Source: Symbiodinium natans (Eukaryota > Sar > Dinophyceae > Suessiales > Symbiodiniaceae). Taken from it: a DNA stretch of 64,000 nucleotides. The translations under genes were made by a program, and so were the position numbers. Shown here piece after piece: positions 9,795 through 20,746 of the stretch. Below the pieces are notes generated by a model, which was given only the letters and a program-made list of their open reading frames with translations, did no database searches and was not told where the DNA came from. Every line of letters begins with the position of its first letter. Position 1 is the stretch's first letter. The stretch covers positions 381,001 through 445,000 of the forward strand of contig CAJNDS010002395.1 in the NCBI GenBank assembly GCA_905221605.1. Reading direction: 5' to 3'.

Positions 9795-10080
9795 GGTGTT
9801 GTCGACTGCGGACTGGCAGCCGCACTTGTGGAATGATGGCGGTGAGTTGATGGTCACGAGCGGGGATTGACAAGCGTTTCGACCAGCCAAACAGTCGCAC
9901 AACAACCTGTGCTTAATCTAAGCACGCCTGCTTTCGGCACGGTGAAATTATGCGAACGCGGGGCAGAAATGCTGGACAAGAAGTGTTCAGGGCTTGTGCA
10001 GGGCCACTTGGACTACTTTCGCCATCTTTTTTGGATTGATGCATTGGTTTTGATGCAAGGCCAATTTGGGTAAACATGTC

Positions 10081-10461
10081 AGGCGCACTGCGACATCTTT
10101 AGGGTGCGGCGGGTCGACTCGCGTGCCTTTCAAAAAGCGCACTTACCCTGACCTCGTCCGTCCGGCTCGCAGTCGGCTCGTCGTCCTCACTACCGAGGTC
10201 GGTGGTCGCTGGAGCCCCGAAGCTGCACGTTTCGTGCGGCACGCCCGATGTTGTGTTCGGGCTGTTCCAGCAGCGTTCCGGGCCCAGCTGCCCACTGGTC
10301 CGCGCTGCTCGCCATCTTCGCAGTCCGCTTCGAACGCAATCGGGCGCGGGCGACGAGCGCAAAAACGGCTTCACCGTCGTGAAACTGCTGCGCAGATCGC
10401 AGCGCGCGTCGTTCGCCGCCTGAAAAGAAGCCTGCGCAAAAGAAGAAGGTCGGCCAAGTGA
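10081..10461 (+). pseudogene. Fragment of dinoflagellate-type reverse transcriptase element (C-terminal part)
   Basis: The plus strand reads KRTYPDLVRP...SRLVVLTTEVGGRWSPEAARFV. The same block (YPEL, then VLT/EVGGRW..E..RF/L) recurs at 13.85-14.1 kb near the end of the more complete element, so this is a second, truncated copy. Upstream domains are absent and the tail degenerates to an Arg-rich frame. GC content jumps here compared with the preceding 4 kb, as expected of this element family. Confidence 0.6.
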
Positions 10462-10584
10462 TCCATTCTGTGTGATTCTCTGCGCCTGTTGGTGGGCCAG
10501 GTAAGAAAAGATTTGTAGATATGTTCAACGCCTTACCTTTGGCATGCGGCTCTTGCGGGGCCTCGGTAGCGGGTCTGCGAAGTG

Positions 10585-11286
10585 GTTTAACTTACCTTGG
10601 CAACCGCCTGATGGATCCGCGCGCACATCCGCCTCGCGAGGGCATGACGCGCATCTGGAAGGCGCTGGCGAAGAGCCGCCCCATGTTGCTGTGGGTCGGT
10701 GATTGGGCCCTGCCCCCGAAAGGCAGGGAATCCCCGTCCTTGGTTCCACCCCCAAGAGCATGATGTTTTCGTCGCGCGCCACGTCCCGGGCAAGCGCGAT
10801 GAGCAGGACACAGCGCATCCCCACGTTAATGACCTACTAGCGGCATGGTTGCCTTTGCAATCCTGCTCCACCCCGTGCGCCAAACAGCCCACCCCGCAGA
10901 CGCGACGCCGGCGGCACGCGCAAGCCATGCAAGCGAACGAGCTGCGGACGAAGCACACCGGCCCCCGTGCGGCACAGCTCCGGGTACGTGGCCCGCTACG
11001 TCCGTCGGCCGTTGGGAGAGCGGTGCGGTGCGGGCCCCAATCGCGTGTAAGTGGGGAGACGAGCGTCGCAGCAAAGCCAAAAGCTTGCCGTACGCCAAAA
11101 GTTTCAGTGGACAGTGGGGCTGAGAAGCAAGGGGCGTAGGCGCGCGGGGAAGCGACTGCCAACATGCCCGACCATCGGGTTATCCAGGGATCGTGCTGCC
11201 AACCTCGACACCGGCAACGACCAACCGGCAGCGCGTGGGGGGAGGAACGATGGTGGCCAAAGGCGCAAGCCATTCGCGACAGCCAA
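10585..11286. pseudogene. Scrambled reverse-transcriptase element fragments on both strands
   Basis: Plus strand: LLWVGDWALPPKGRE (about 10685-10730) and HPQEHDVFVARH...HVNDLLAAWLPLQSC (about 10755-10870), which match the block before and after VLGTPLG in this RT family. Minus strand: WSGMLAVASPRAYA (about 11140-11185) and FAATLVSPLTRDWG (about 11035-11080), which are the C-terminal blocks but in reverse of the usual order. So at least one inversion or nested copy is present. Frames are broken throughout and no product is expected. Confidence 0.5.
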
Positions 11287-11547
11287 TCGTTGGCGTTACC
11301 TCAACACCATACGCCTGCGCCTGTCTCTATATCACCCAATGCTCGTCTGCCTACACGCCAATGGATGACTCATTTGGATGCTTTCGTTGAGTTTACTTTG
11401 CACTTCTGAGTTCGGCCGCGTTTGTGCATAACTATGGTAGCTTTTTGCCTGACCTCAATGGGCCGTCATCGGGCTGTCAGGCTTGACTGACTGACTCGTC
11501 TGCTTAATATTTGACAATGATAATGTTTTCCTGATTCTTAATAAAGC
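11287..11547. other. Short spacer without recognised feature
   Basis: AT-richer than both flanks. It separates two RT element remnants. ATTCTTAATAAAGC at about 11533 contains AATAAA, but dinoflagellates do not rely on that signal. Confidence 0.3.
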
Positions 11548-12256
11548 TTGATTGTATCAGAAAGTGAGAAATCCCGCGGGGGGCGAGCAGGCAGGGGACG
11601 GGGACGCTCGCGTGTGGCAGGTGTCGGCGCAGTACCGGCCCCGTCAGACGCCGCACCCCGCGGAGACTCAGGTCTGTGCCTCATTGACTTGGGCGCCGAG
11701 CTGCGCAAACGCGTATACACCCTGCAAACCCTTCCGCCGCAGGTCCGAGGAGCGCTGCGCCAAGCGCCGCGCGGGACTTGAAATGGTGCGGGATTCTCGG
11801 GATGCCGACACACTCATCGCGGGTGGAGACTTTTCCGCCTGGTGCCACGCATGCTGCTGTGGCGAGAACGCGGGCAGACGCGCGTGCCGTCGCTGGAACT
11901 CCAACAGAAGGTTGAGCTCCTAGCCGCAAAACAGTGGGTCGTCCTGCTTGACCAGGCGGTGCGGGCCGCACAGGTCGAGCCGCGCCCGGCGAGGCCCAGG
12001 GCGGGCGCACGCCCTTTTGACGCAGGGGACGATACGCAACGAAGGGCTGAGCAGGCAGTTGCACTGGCGCACCTCGTTGAATTGTCTGCGGCGAGGGCGG
12101 GCCTCGAAGCCGCCCCCTGGCCCCCGCGACGGCGGAAACACTCGCGGTGTTGCGAGACCCTGTGAGGCGGCCATAGGCGGCCTCAATGCCGCCAAATGCC
12201 CCTGCCGGATTGGTTGCCGGATGTTCGCCCGGAGGGCGGGAGCATTGTCGTGAGCC

Positions 12257-12679
12257 GTGCCAAACTTGTCGCCAACCTCAAAGGAGTCCGGCGGGGAGCC
12301 ACCGCTGGAACGTCCCGAACATTTGCGAGTCCTGCTCGATGATGAGACGTGCACGGAACTGCTGTATTACGCCGTCCAACAGTTGGCGGAGGGCTGCATG
12401 CCGGGGTCCGTTGTCGAAGGGCTTCGGGTGGGCCGCTGGGTTGCGCTGAGCAAGGCTGGCGGGGGCCTCCGGGCACTGGTCATGGGGGACACTTTCCGAC
12501 GCCTGGTGTTGCGGACTTTGGCGCAACAGACTTCCGCGTTCATGGCGGTGTGCGCGCCATTCCAGTACGCGTTGTCCACCCGCGCAGGAACCGAGGCGCT
12601 CGCCCGGGCCCTGGCGGTTTCTGCCGAACTGCGCCCGCAAACGACGGTTGTCAGCGTGGACGGGGTTGGCGCTTTTTGA
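12257..12679 (+). pseudogene. Reverse transcriptase core fragment of the element
   Basis: An open frame of 140 codons with PEHLRVLLDDETCTELL, GLRVGRWVALSKAGGGLRAL, FRRLVLRTLAQQ, FQYALSTRAGTEALARAL and VVSVDGVGAF. These are RT fingers/palm blocks; the first catalytic Asp is in VSVDGVGAF. The frame then hits a stop where DHV should follow; DHVARIH continues in another frame at 12680. The second catalytic pair (FLDD) is downstream in yet another frame. Confidence 0.75.
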
Positions 12680-12956
12680 CCACGTCGCCCGCATTCATCC
12701 CCTTCGTCTGCCAGTTCTATGGGGCCGACAGCGCGTACGTGTTCTATGATTCTCCTGGCCGCGCGCATGAAGTCGCCCAAGCCGAAGGCGGGGAACAAGG
12801 AGACCCGCTGAATCCCGCTGATGCCGGGCCTGTTTGCGGTCGCCGTCCAGCCGGCGCTGGTGGCAGCCCATGACGACCTGCGACCCGGGGAGGACTTGTA
12901 GGCCTTTTTGGACGACACGTATGTGTCCTGCGAGCCAGACCGGGCGTGCGCGGCGG

Positions 12957-13338
12957 GATAGAGCCGCCCGGCTTACGCGAACTGCTGCCGACCGCGCCAG
13001 GGGGATGCGCCGGCGTCGGCGTGGGTCGGGACAGGGAGTTGCCAGGTTTCCTGGTCCGCCTGGCTGCCAGAGCGTCGAGTTGAAGGGATCCCTCACTGGC
13101 CAACAGTTCGCGCAAGCACTGCCCGACTCCCGCATCGTGCTCACTTGCGAACTCCATGTGGGAAGGGACCGCAACATGTAATTACTTGGGGGCACAGCGC
13201 ACATCAGGAATAGGAGCCAAACAGATTGGAGGTCCGGCAGGCCTGGGAGCTTGTCGAGGAGGCGAACGTGGTTAGGCAGCTGTTCGCGCAGGGCCTCCCT
13301 TTTGTACTGGTCGCTTTTCAGCGGCGTGCCGAGGATGG
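12957..13338 (-). pseudogene. Inverted internal segment of the RT element
   Basis: On the minus strand the segment reads ILGTPLKSDQYKREALREQL, LPGLPDLQSVWLLFLM, then EFASEHDAGVGQCLRELL and ARSAAVRVSRAA. These are the blocks normally found between FLDD and AYWASWAD. The plus strand resumes at 13339 with exactly the next block (AFWASWADTLP). About 50 residues usually lying before VLGTPLG are missing, so the inversion came with a deletion. Confidence 0.65.
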
Positions 13339-14294
13339 GCGGGCAGCAGCCTTTTGGGCTTCTTGGGCGGATACGCTGCCCACGCTCCGTGCGCGACACC
13401 CGCGCGTGGTGGCCGAGGTGCTCAACCAGGCGATGGCCGGGCAGCGCCCAGCGTGGTCGAGCTCTCGCAGGCGGCGGCGTGCCTCCGGGAAAGTGGGTTC
13501 GAGGTTCCGTCCTGGGACCGACTGGTAGAGGGCGGCAAGCAGCCCCCCTGAGGGGTGAATGAGCGGGTGCCAGGACAGTCGCTGCGAGGCTGGCAGCGCT
13601 CTGCAGCGGCTTCCCTGGGTGCGGCCGCTCGCGTGCAGTTGGCTCTCCGCCATGGCGACTTGGGGCTGCGCAGTGCTTATGCACCTGCTTCTTTTTGTGT
13701 CCGTGGTTGACACTTTTCCAGCCTTGTGCAGGCGAGACCGCAGCGCGGCGAAGCCCTCTGCGCGCGTGTCCCTGCTCGGGCGGAATGGCAGACCCACCCG
13801 CGGCGCCGCTGACCGCGACGCTGCCGCACTAGAGGCCGCTGCGCGACGCAATCTTGCGCGCTACCCTGAACTTTGAAGAAACGCCGTAGACGCTGTCGTG
13901 TGCATTTGGCCTGGCTTTGGGTCTGCACCGGGACCGCTTCGCTTTGGATGCCGGTAAACAGGCGCGAGAAAAAAAACAAAAGCCTTCCCCTGGGGGGGGG
14001 GCACTGCGCCTGTGCGTGTTAACTGCCAAAGTCGGAGGGCGCTGGAACGACGAGTCACAACGGCTGCTCAAGCAGCTCATCCGACTGCGCGCGTGCCGAG
14101 CAACGGCCATCCTTCGAGCGGCTGCCGGCCAAGGCTGGGCGCGCCGGTGGTGGAGTGCATTGTCTGTTGCCGTGCAGCGCGCCATGTGCAGCGCCGCGCT
14201 CGGACGATGCCCCCCCTCCCAGGGCAGGTTGACACACAGCCTTTGGCGAGGGTGCTCGACCTCACCTTCGGGCTTCCCGCTAGTAGGCGTTTGA

Positions 14295-15963
14295 GACGGC
14301 GGATTCGGCGGAAAAGGGTGCACGCAGAAAAAAAGGCTTTGAACCCCCATCCTAGCACGACCTAGTGCACGGCGAGGCGCCGCCTGTGCTTGGCGACTGT
14401 GAACCGCAGCTCGACAACTCGCGTGGGTGGCAGCGCGCTGCTTTGCCAGCGAGCCCTGTTGCGGGAACTGGATGCCTCTTCCGCAGCCCTGCTTGATTCC
14501 CACGTACGCTGCCCGTGTGTTCACTGCGTGGCCAACCTTGCCTGAATTCACTCTGGAATCCTCGTTGTTCCGTGTGCTGCTTTTGCGTCGACTCCGTTCG
14601 CCGCCCCCGCTCACAGCAGCTAGGTGCCGGTGCCGCCAGCCGCATGATGTTTTGCGACACGCCGGGGAGCCGCACTGGTCTCGCTGGATGGCCGCAGCGC
14701 GTACGACAGCATGTCGCGGGAATAGCAAGTTTGTTTTCAGTGCTTGCGCAGGCTTATGTCAAATTTTTACACAGCAAACATTGGTTCGCGGGTTGGAGTG
14801 AAATGCAACCCGCACCAGAATTGCGTGCACACGTTTGCGACGAACACGATGATGGAACCATGATGCCACCACTGTTGTCTCTTCGCGCATGTTGGGAAAG
14901 AGAACCTTGTCCCACGACGCTGCTGCTTCATGGATGCACGCTGTGTCCCAGTGGAGATCGTAATGTTAAACAAAACGTGACAGAATGGTTGGGTTTTGAG
15001 TCTCCAGATGCTCGAGGACGTGCGAGGGAGCAGCGCAAATTTCGGAGCCTTCAAAGTGCAGAGACGGGCCGAACGTGAAACAAGGAGGAACGAGGTCACG
15101 AAAACGGCTGACATACCTTGAGCCCACATTCTGGCATGGACAGTCGTCTCGCTGACCAATCATTGGGTGATTAGCTTTGTGTATGCTTTTGCGACCAGTT
15201 TGCGAAGGTATGAAATGGTGGCACCCTATGCAAGGTCTTGAATGGTCAGGGCTGCCATTCCAGGATCCCTTCAGACCCTTGGTAAGCGCAACCTATCCCG
15301 CAGTCCTGCATGTCAAGGTCTGGAATGGTCAGGGTTCCTGGGGTCTGAAATGGTGCGGGGATGTCCGTGTGACGGCCCCAACGCATGCAGACCCCGATTC
15401 GAGGTGACGACGCTGGCATTGACAACTTTCGGATGTGGAGCAGCATCGCTGCTGAACGCCGCAGTTGCCAATGACCGACAGATTTCGTTCAAGGCGCCGG
15501 TTATGTATGTGTCGTGGATCGTGGGTCATGTAAATTTTCTTGGCGAGCCTCAGGAATGTATGCGCCGCGAACTTACACACAGATTAGTGCTTGATGCGAG
15601 CTTGTTGGGCAGGGGCATGGATGGGGCAAGGTCGATCGAAGGGCGGCGATGACAGCTTACGCGATGTGTTGCTTGGAGCTCAGTGCATTCGTGGAAATCC
15701 AGATGTTGTTGAAGATGGGCTTTTACCACGACACAGAAACACATGCTGGACGGTTGGAGTAGAATATTGCGAGGAAACGGGCGTCTCCATCCTGTCGGAA
15801 GGCAAGGGCGCATTGCAAGGGCACATTGCAACAAACTGCTTTGGCACTGTGGTTCTTCGCTGTTCGTTGCTGTCATGCGGTCATGCGCCCACCCAATCCC
15901 TCAGCATGAGTGGCTACGACACAGCAACGGGTAGGGGACAGCTTTTAATGTAAGAAAGCGCAC
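14295..15963. other. No gene firmly recognised; one coding-like frame at 15400-15650
   Basis: A plus-strand frame at about 15395-15652 (FGCGAASLLNAAVANDRQIS, MYVSWIVGHVNFLGEPQECM) has a plausible composition but no recognised domain, no start and no phased partner exon. Two 25-bp near copies of CAAGGTCTTGAATGGTCAGG lie near 15230 and 15318. The rest shows nothing. Confidence 0.3.
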
Positions 15964-16823
15964 ATGGCGTCCTTGCAGAGCCTTCGACCACTGTGGCGCC
16001 CTGTGCGATCCGCACTGCGACCCGCACAAGTCCGCATAGCAGTGATCCCTACATTTGGGACTTTCCGCTGTTTTGCAGACAGGAAAACCGGCACGGTCAA
16101 GCTTTGGAATGACCAGAAGGGTTTCGGCTTCATCACGCCAGCAGAGGGCGGGGAGGACGTATTCGTCCACCGAACAGGGATTGCAGAGGGAGTTACCCTG
16201 TCGCCAGGGTTGTCTGTGAGCTTTGCACCCGAGTGGGACGACAAAAAACGGAAGGACCGTGCATCAGACGTCCAATTGGAAGCAGGTGGAGAAGGCAGTG
16301 AAGCTTCGACAGCACCGCAAAGCAGCGCCGTGAATTCACATCACATTGTGGGTTCGTGGGAGAAGTGGAACATTCACAAGACAGCCATGGCTGGGGACGA
16401 CTCCGTTGTCCGGCACCAAGTCACCATCAGAAATGATGCTCCCAAGGTTGGGGAGTTGCGGCGTGAAGAATTCCAAATCGTGGGCAATGCTAGCTGGGAC
16501 ATCCGCCTGTACCCTGCTGGCGGCGACAAGCAGGACGATAGTTTGCAAATGTCTTGCGTGCTGGTTGTAGCTGTCTACGTGACTGGCGCAAATGCTTCAG
16601 GGCTTGGGTTCAAGACTAGTTTCCCTGCTGGCAGATTTGTGTGGAATGGCGCTCTGCTTGTTGGTGTTTGCACTTTCTTGTTTCCTTTCATTTTTTGCAG
16701 GAGGTGGTTGTGCTGAAACCCGGTGGTTCTGGGTCACAGTCGGCCACTGGAAGCAAAAACAAAGGCCATGGACGCAACTGGGCCGTGGAAGGTGGCACAA
16801 CTTGCATTACAGCAGGGTTTTGA
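15964..16823 (+). CDS. Organelle-targeted cold-shock domain protein with a C-terminal carbohydrate-binding-like domain, two exons
   Basis: Exon 1 is 15964-16557 and exon 2 is 16701-16823, giving about 238 residues; the 143-nt intron starts GTGCTG (an alternative donor is six bases later) and ends TTTTGCAG|GAG. Residues 1-38 are Arg/Ala-rich with almost no acidic residues, like a mitochondrial or plastid transit peptide. Residues 40-105 form a cold-shock domain: [14 protein letters not shown] carries RNP1 (KGFGFI) and DVFVHRT carries RNP2, the single-strand RNA/DNA-binding surface. Residues 120-195 ([17 protein letters not shown], then [19 protein letters not shown]) look like the GSW-W domain common in dinoflagellate proteins, similar to starch-binding folds. 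Exon 2 adds [10 protein letters not shown], which usually follows that domain. Likely an organellar RNA chaperone; the role of the second domain is unknown. Confidence 0.75.
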
Positions 16824-17974
16824 CGAACATATGTTTGGGTGAAGCCTGATGCAAAGTGAATCTCACAAGTTGCACGCACCCGGAGCATCACTGAGGCCAG
16901 GCAGGTGACAATTTCGACGTCACCCTTAACACTGAGACGATGTTGGTTTCATGTGAGACTGTGGAGTGAGCCTCTACAGTGCGTTAGTTACGTTGGACTA
17001 GCGCCGAAACCGAAGCTGTCAAAATCGCTGCGCCGCTGTGAGCATAGTCGAGCATTATGAAGAGTTTTCTTCCCAGCCAGGTGCCGCATCTGTATCTGTA
17101 ATTCGTATCTGTCACAGCTGCCAGGGGCTGAGAAGCTTCTACTGCCACAGGGTGGCTGGTGTGCCTGCGATCAGAAGCAGCGTCCCACTGGAGATCGTGC
17201 ACTGTGCTTCAGCTGTTGTCTGCTGAAGCTTTTGTGATGATATTGGCCGTCGCTGTGAAAGCAGGAGAACTTTTGCGAAGATCGCGCCGATGACCCTGCT
17301 CATCCAAGTCAGCATCTCGTAAAAAGCCAAGTCGCCGCAACGCATGCAGGGCTGCCACGTTGCGCCAAGGCGGGCGGCGAGTTTTCCAAAGCAGCCCGGC
17401 ACTGCAGCTCGGCGAAGCCGATTCGTGCATCGCACGTGGAACAGATGTCGATCTTCGCTTCCCGGAGCCAGGCTTGCGAGGATTGCCTTCTTTGTGTTGG
17501 CATATGGCTACCCGCTCAACGCCCGGACCCACAGACGGCCCCAGAATGGTCTTTGAATGGTCTCCGTGGTGTCTGCCTGCGTCTCTCTAATTCCAGTTCT
17601 TCTTTTGGGGGGGGCATCCTGCGGAGGAATTCGGAGGAAACCTGGATAATCCTTGATATGCGGAGTCGGGGCCCAGGCTCAAGCCCAGGGTGAAGCCACA
17701 GTTTTGCCCAACATGTAGGAGATTTCAGGCGCGTTTGACAGGACATGGTGCAGTTTTCAAGGGTTTTTTCTCGCACCTGCATGCGAGAGAGCAGGAGGCA
17801 AGTTTCTTGTGCTGCGAGACAATGTCCTCGTGCACAGTAGCCCTTCCGCTTTCGTGGTTGATTGCATGCTTCTCGTGTGGCAGCAACCACACGAGTTTTC
17901 ATGACTCACCACCCTCCCCACTGTCCCAGAGCATTCCACATCTCGAAAAATCCCATGAAAGTCGGATGACAGCG
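16824..17974. other. Intergenic; no gene recognised
   Basis: Frames at 17360-17690 overlap each other in several phases, and none has a recognisable domain or a consistent exon. An eight-G run lies at about 17608-17615. Confidence 0.35.
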
Positions 17975-19682
17975 ATGCGGCTGTTTGCCAGCGGGCTGCT
18001 GCTTGCGGCAGCTGCGTCTTCGCTTCCAGATAGGACTGGGTCTTTGTGGGTGTGGAATGGCACGAGCAAACATGCTTTCCGAGCCCCTTGAAGGATTCCC
18101 CTCAGCTGGTCTCTGGATTCACTATTTGACCATGCGCGGAGCCGGGTCGGGCATCGAGGCTGCAGTCACACCAGGCTTTTAGAATTCGGCCTTGAGCACC
18201 AGGATGCCCCCCTAGGATGTATGCGAACACAAGGTGAAGGTTCAGGAGTAGCAATGAAGCAATACAATATCGTGGGATCGGTGGCAACCGCCAGCACTTT
18301 GTTAAAGCAGAGCCGACCTCCAGCTGAATTCCCTGAATCGGAGCGCCCCGTTAACCCTTGTACCCTGTTCTCAGGTCCCAGGAGATCTGCTCCGAGGGCC
18401 CCAACTTCTTCCTGGTGCGGACCTCCCAGGGCCCCGCCACAGGCTGGAACTGTCTGCTGTGAGGCCTCCTAGGGCTTTCTGATGCTGCGGCTTCCTCGAA
18501 GTGAGGTTGCGTGCGCTGGGTGAAAAGGATTTTATGTTCGATTGGGATGCTGGCCAGTCTGGTCGCGAGAAGCCAAACATCCAGAATTTCAGGCATGGGT
18601 GCATCAGAGTACTCCGCTCTGGACGCTGTCCTCTTCAATCACCCGACGCTCACCTCAAATGGGAGGCTGATAAGGCCCAAACAATATATCTGGCTTGGAT
18701 TTGGCTTGGTATACGGACATTTGGCTCTTTTTCGTCTTCGTGATGATTTTGTGAGTGGCCAAGGTTAGCTGAGGTCAAGTTGTTTCCTCATCTCAACAGA
18801 CGTGATGCACTGAGGCTGGCGCGTGTCGTCCTACTCTTGGTCGGCATCGCTCCAGATACTGGGATCCAGTCTCGCTTCGAGCCTGGGTGGCGCATCATTG
18901 CTTCCTCATATTTTCTTAAATGAAAGTGTGTCACACTTCGGCAAGCATGGGCAAGAAGACACTTAGGTGTCAGGAAGCCTTTGCTGAAAACGGGAAGTTG
19001 CGCAACAGTTTTGTGCTGCGGAGGACAGCTACCTTGCTGATGGCTACTGCGTCGTTCCGTTTCCACTGCGCATGGACCTCATCATGACCTTGGTCTACCG
19101 AGCGGCTGTGCCCATGGACGAGTGCCTTTGATGCAATCAGCGGCATCAGCCCATGAAGTGCAATCTTTTTGGGCCAAAACGGCTTCGGTGTGATGCCTCG
19201 ATCGTTTCACGGTGATTGTAGGTAGTTCCGCCATGGTGCTGATGTGCTGCGTTTGGACCTTTCTTCTGTCACGTTCAGGTTCGGCTTCTCGGATGACCAA
19301 TTCCAGGACATTCAAAACCGTGAGACATGCACTGAAGCCCTCTCAGCCGCCCTTGCTTCGCTGAATATTCAAACTTGCAGAGGATGCCCTGGGCCGTGTG
19401 GGCGTGGAGCCGAACGGCCTGGCGTTCACGGACTCTTGCTTGTTGGGGGCGAGGGAGTTTGTCACACTTGTGTTTGAGCAGTTCTTTTTTTTTCGCATGG
19501 CCTCAGCATGTTCAGGCTTTTTCGGGATGCATGCTGAAGTGTGTGTGGTTAGGTGTGAGCAGCATGAGGGATCGGCTGCAGAGACCTCCCCCTTGACTTA
19601 CGACAAATGCGTTGTCATGTGCAGGCAAGAAAGCGAGAAGAGGGTTCTAGCGTGCCTTTTCCCGACCTTCCGACCTCGCTGA
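17975..19682 (+). CDS. Predicted secreted protein, six exons, unknown function
   Basis: Six coding-like segments join with matching phases: 17975-18045, 18375-18451, 18593-18750, 19009-19121, 19279-19319 and 19381-19682 (about 253 residues). Exon 1 is a typical signal peptide (MRLFASGLLLAAAASSLPDR). Exon 2 reads SQEICSEGPNFFLVRTSQG, exon 3 SEYSALDAVLFNHPTLTSNG and KQYIWLGFGLVYGHLALF, exon 4 AEDSYLADGYCVVPFPLRMD, exon 5 FGFSDDQFQDIQN, exon 6 ALGRVGVEPNGLAFTDSCLL. Introns of 329, 141, 258, 157 and 61 nt start with GT (GTGGGT, GTCTGC, GTGAGT, GTGCCT, GTGAGA) and end with AG. The exon 2 donor is the weakest. Cysteines suggest an extracellular or lumenal fold. I do not recognise the family. The last part of exon 6, with a TTC-rich stretch near 19481, may hide another intron, so the C-terminus is uncertain. 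Confidence 0.5.
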
Positions 19683-19972
19683 GGTCAACTCGGGAGTTCT
19701 GGCTTTGCAGGTGCTCTTTGGCGGGGCGCCTTTCCTGCAAGCCGCAGTCTCGCGGATGTTAAGTATCAAGTTAAGACCTGTTTAGGGGCGGGTTGTTAAA
19801 GGTTTCGAAGAAAGAAGAGAAAACTCTAGGAGATTTCTATTAATTCATCTGTCGAAGTGGGCCGACTTCCCTTATTAGGATGGGAGCACGTGTCTCTTTA
19901 TTTCTTCTCTGGGAGGTCCTTTTTATACTTGGATCAATTGGTATGTTGGGAGGTCACTCCTTGGACCCCAAG

Positions 19973-20033
19973 CGTATATATATATATATATATATATCTA
20001 CATATACATATATATCTATATACTAATTTATAT
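19973..20033. repeat. TA-rich microsatellite (TA)n / (TATC)n
   Basis: About ten perfect TA repeats followed by CTACATATACATATATATCTATATAC. Non-coding. Confidence 0.9.
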
Positions 20034-20746
20034 GAACGTATCATACATATTTGTTTATCTATGTAACTACTAACTCGCGAATTCCAGGTGAGCCTCAGCA
20101 TGGACATGCTTCTGCTGACGCTCGGCCTACTGACAAGAGAGACGGCCATCCTAAAATGAAGAGGCTATGTCCCGACATCATCTGATTTGCCGGGTTGAGG
20201 TCAGGAGCACAGGCTTTGTCGCCTAGAGAGACGAGGGATGTAGAGTCATGTAGAGGGTGCTGGAGCCCAAGGATTGTTCCTTGCTTGATGGGGGGTATCT
20301 CGGGAGCCCTGGCGATTCTGCAGGAATCCTTTTGACTCGTGGCTGCCTGGACCGCTGAGCCTCGCAAGGGCCGCGGAGCCCTGGCTTTGTGAACTTCGGG
20401 TTAACAAGGGCTTCAAGACAGCTGAAAAGCGGCTTAAGTGTGGCTTCGAAATGGCCTTTGCGCACCTCGTTGTTATGGATCCAATTTTCGTTCAGGGTTT
20501 GGCTAGCTGTGCAGGAGTAGTCTGGGACGGGTTTCCCAGATTGGCCCAGGGTTGGACTTCCTGAATGTTATGAGGCTTTACAAGGGCTCCGAGGAGCAGA
20601 CAGGGCATCAGGTTGTGGGAAGAGATAATGTGCACGGCCCCAAGGAGTCCCCATCCAAAACTTTGAGAGTTTTTCGTCTAGAGGTGAAGACACGAAGCTC
20701 TGCTTCATCAAGGGGGTCTTCTCAATTAGGGGCACTTCCTCCCCAG

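Larger units (their letters stand above)
11548..14294 (+). pseudogene. Dinoflagellate-type non-LTR reverse transcriptase element, nearly full length, with internal inversion
   Basis: Blocks appear in the family order on the plus strand: DLGAELRKRVYTL (about 11690), RMLLWRERGQTRV and QQKVELLAAKQWVVLLDQA (11840-11960), an RT core (12257-12679), GGEQGDP and AFLDDTYV (12780-12930), AFWASWADTLPTLRARHP (13345-13400), a block ending RRNLARYPEL (13725-13875) and VGGRWNDESQRLL...GWARRWWSALSVAVQ (14030-14180). Frameshifts and stops separate the blocks, for example a stop before AFLDD and a frame change after GEQGDPL, so it is dead. A segment of about 380 bp (12957-13338) that belongs between the catalytic block and AFWASWAD is inverted. 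The family is known to me from many dinoflagellate predicted proteins; exact clade not assigned. Confidence 0.75.

Noticed and set aside
10587-11273. Minus-strand open frame of 228 codons as a gene
   Set aside because: Contains reordered RT-element blocks and Cys/Arg-rich filler; treated as element debris.
12695-13684. Minus-strand open frame of 329 codons taken as one gene
   Set aside because: Only the 12957-13338 part carries RT motifs (the inverted segment); the rest is antisense of plus-strand RT remains.
18102-18287. Minus-strand frame with a signal-peptide-like start
   Set aside because: Starts at TTG, lies inside an intron of the plus-strand secreted gene and has no continuation.
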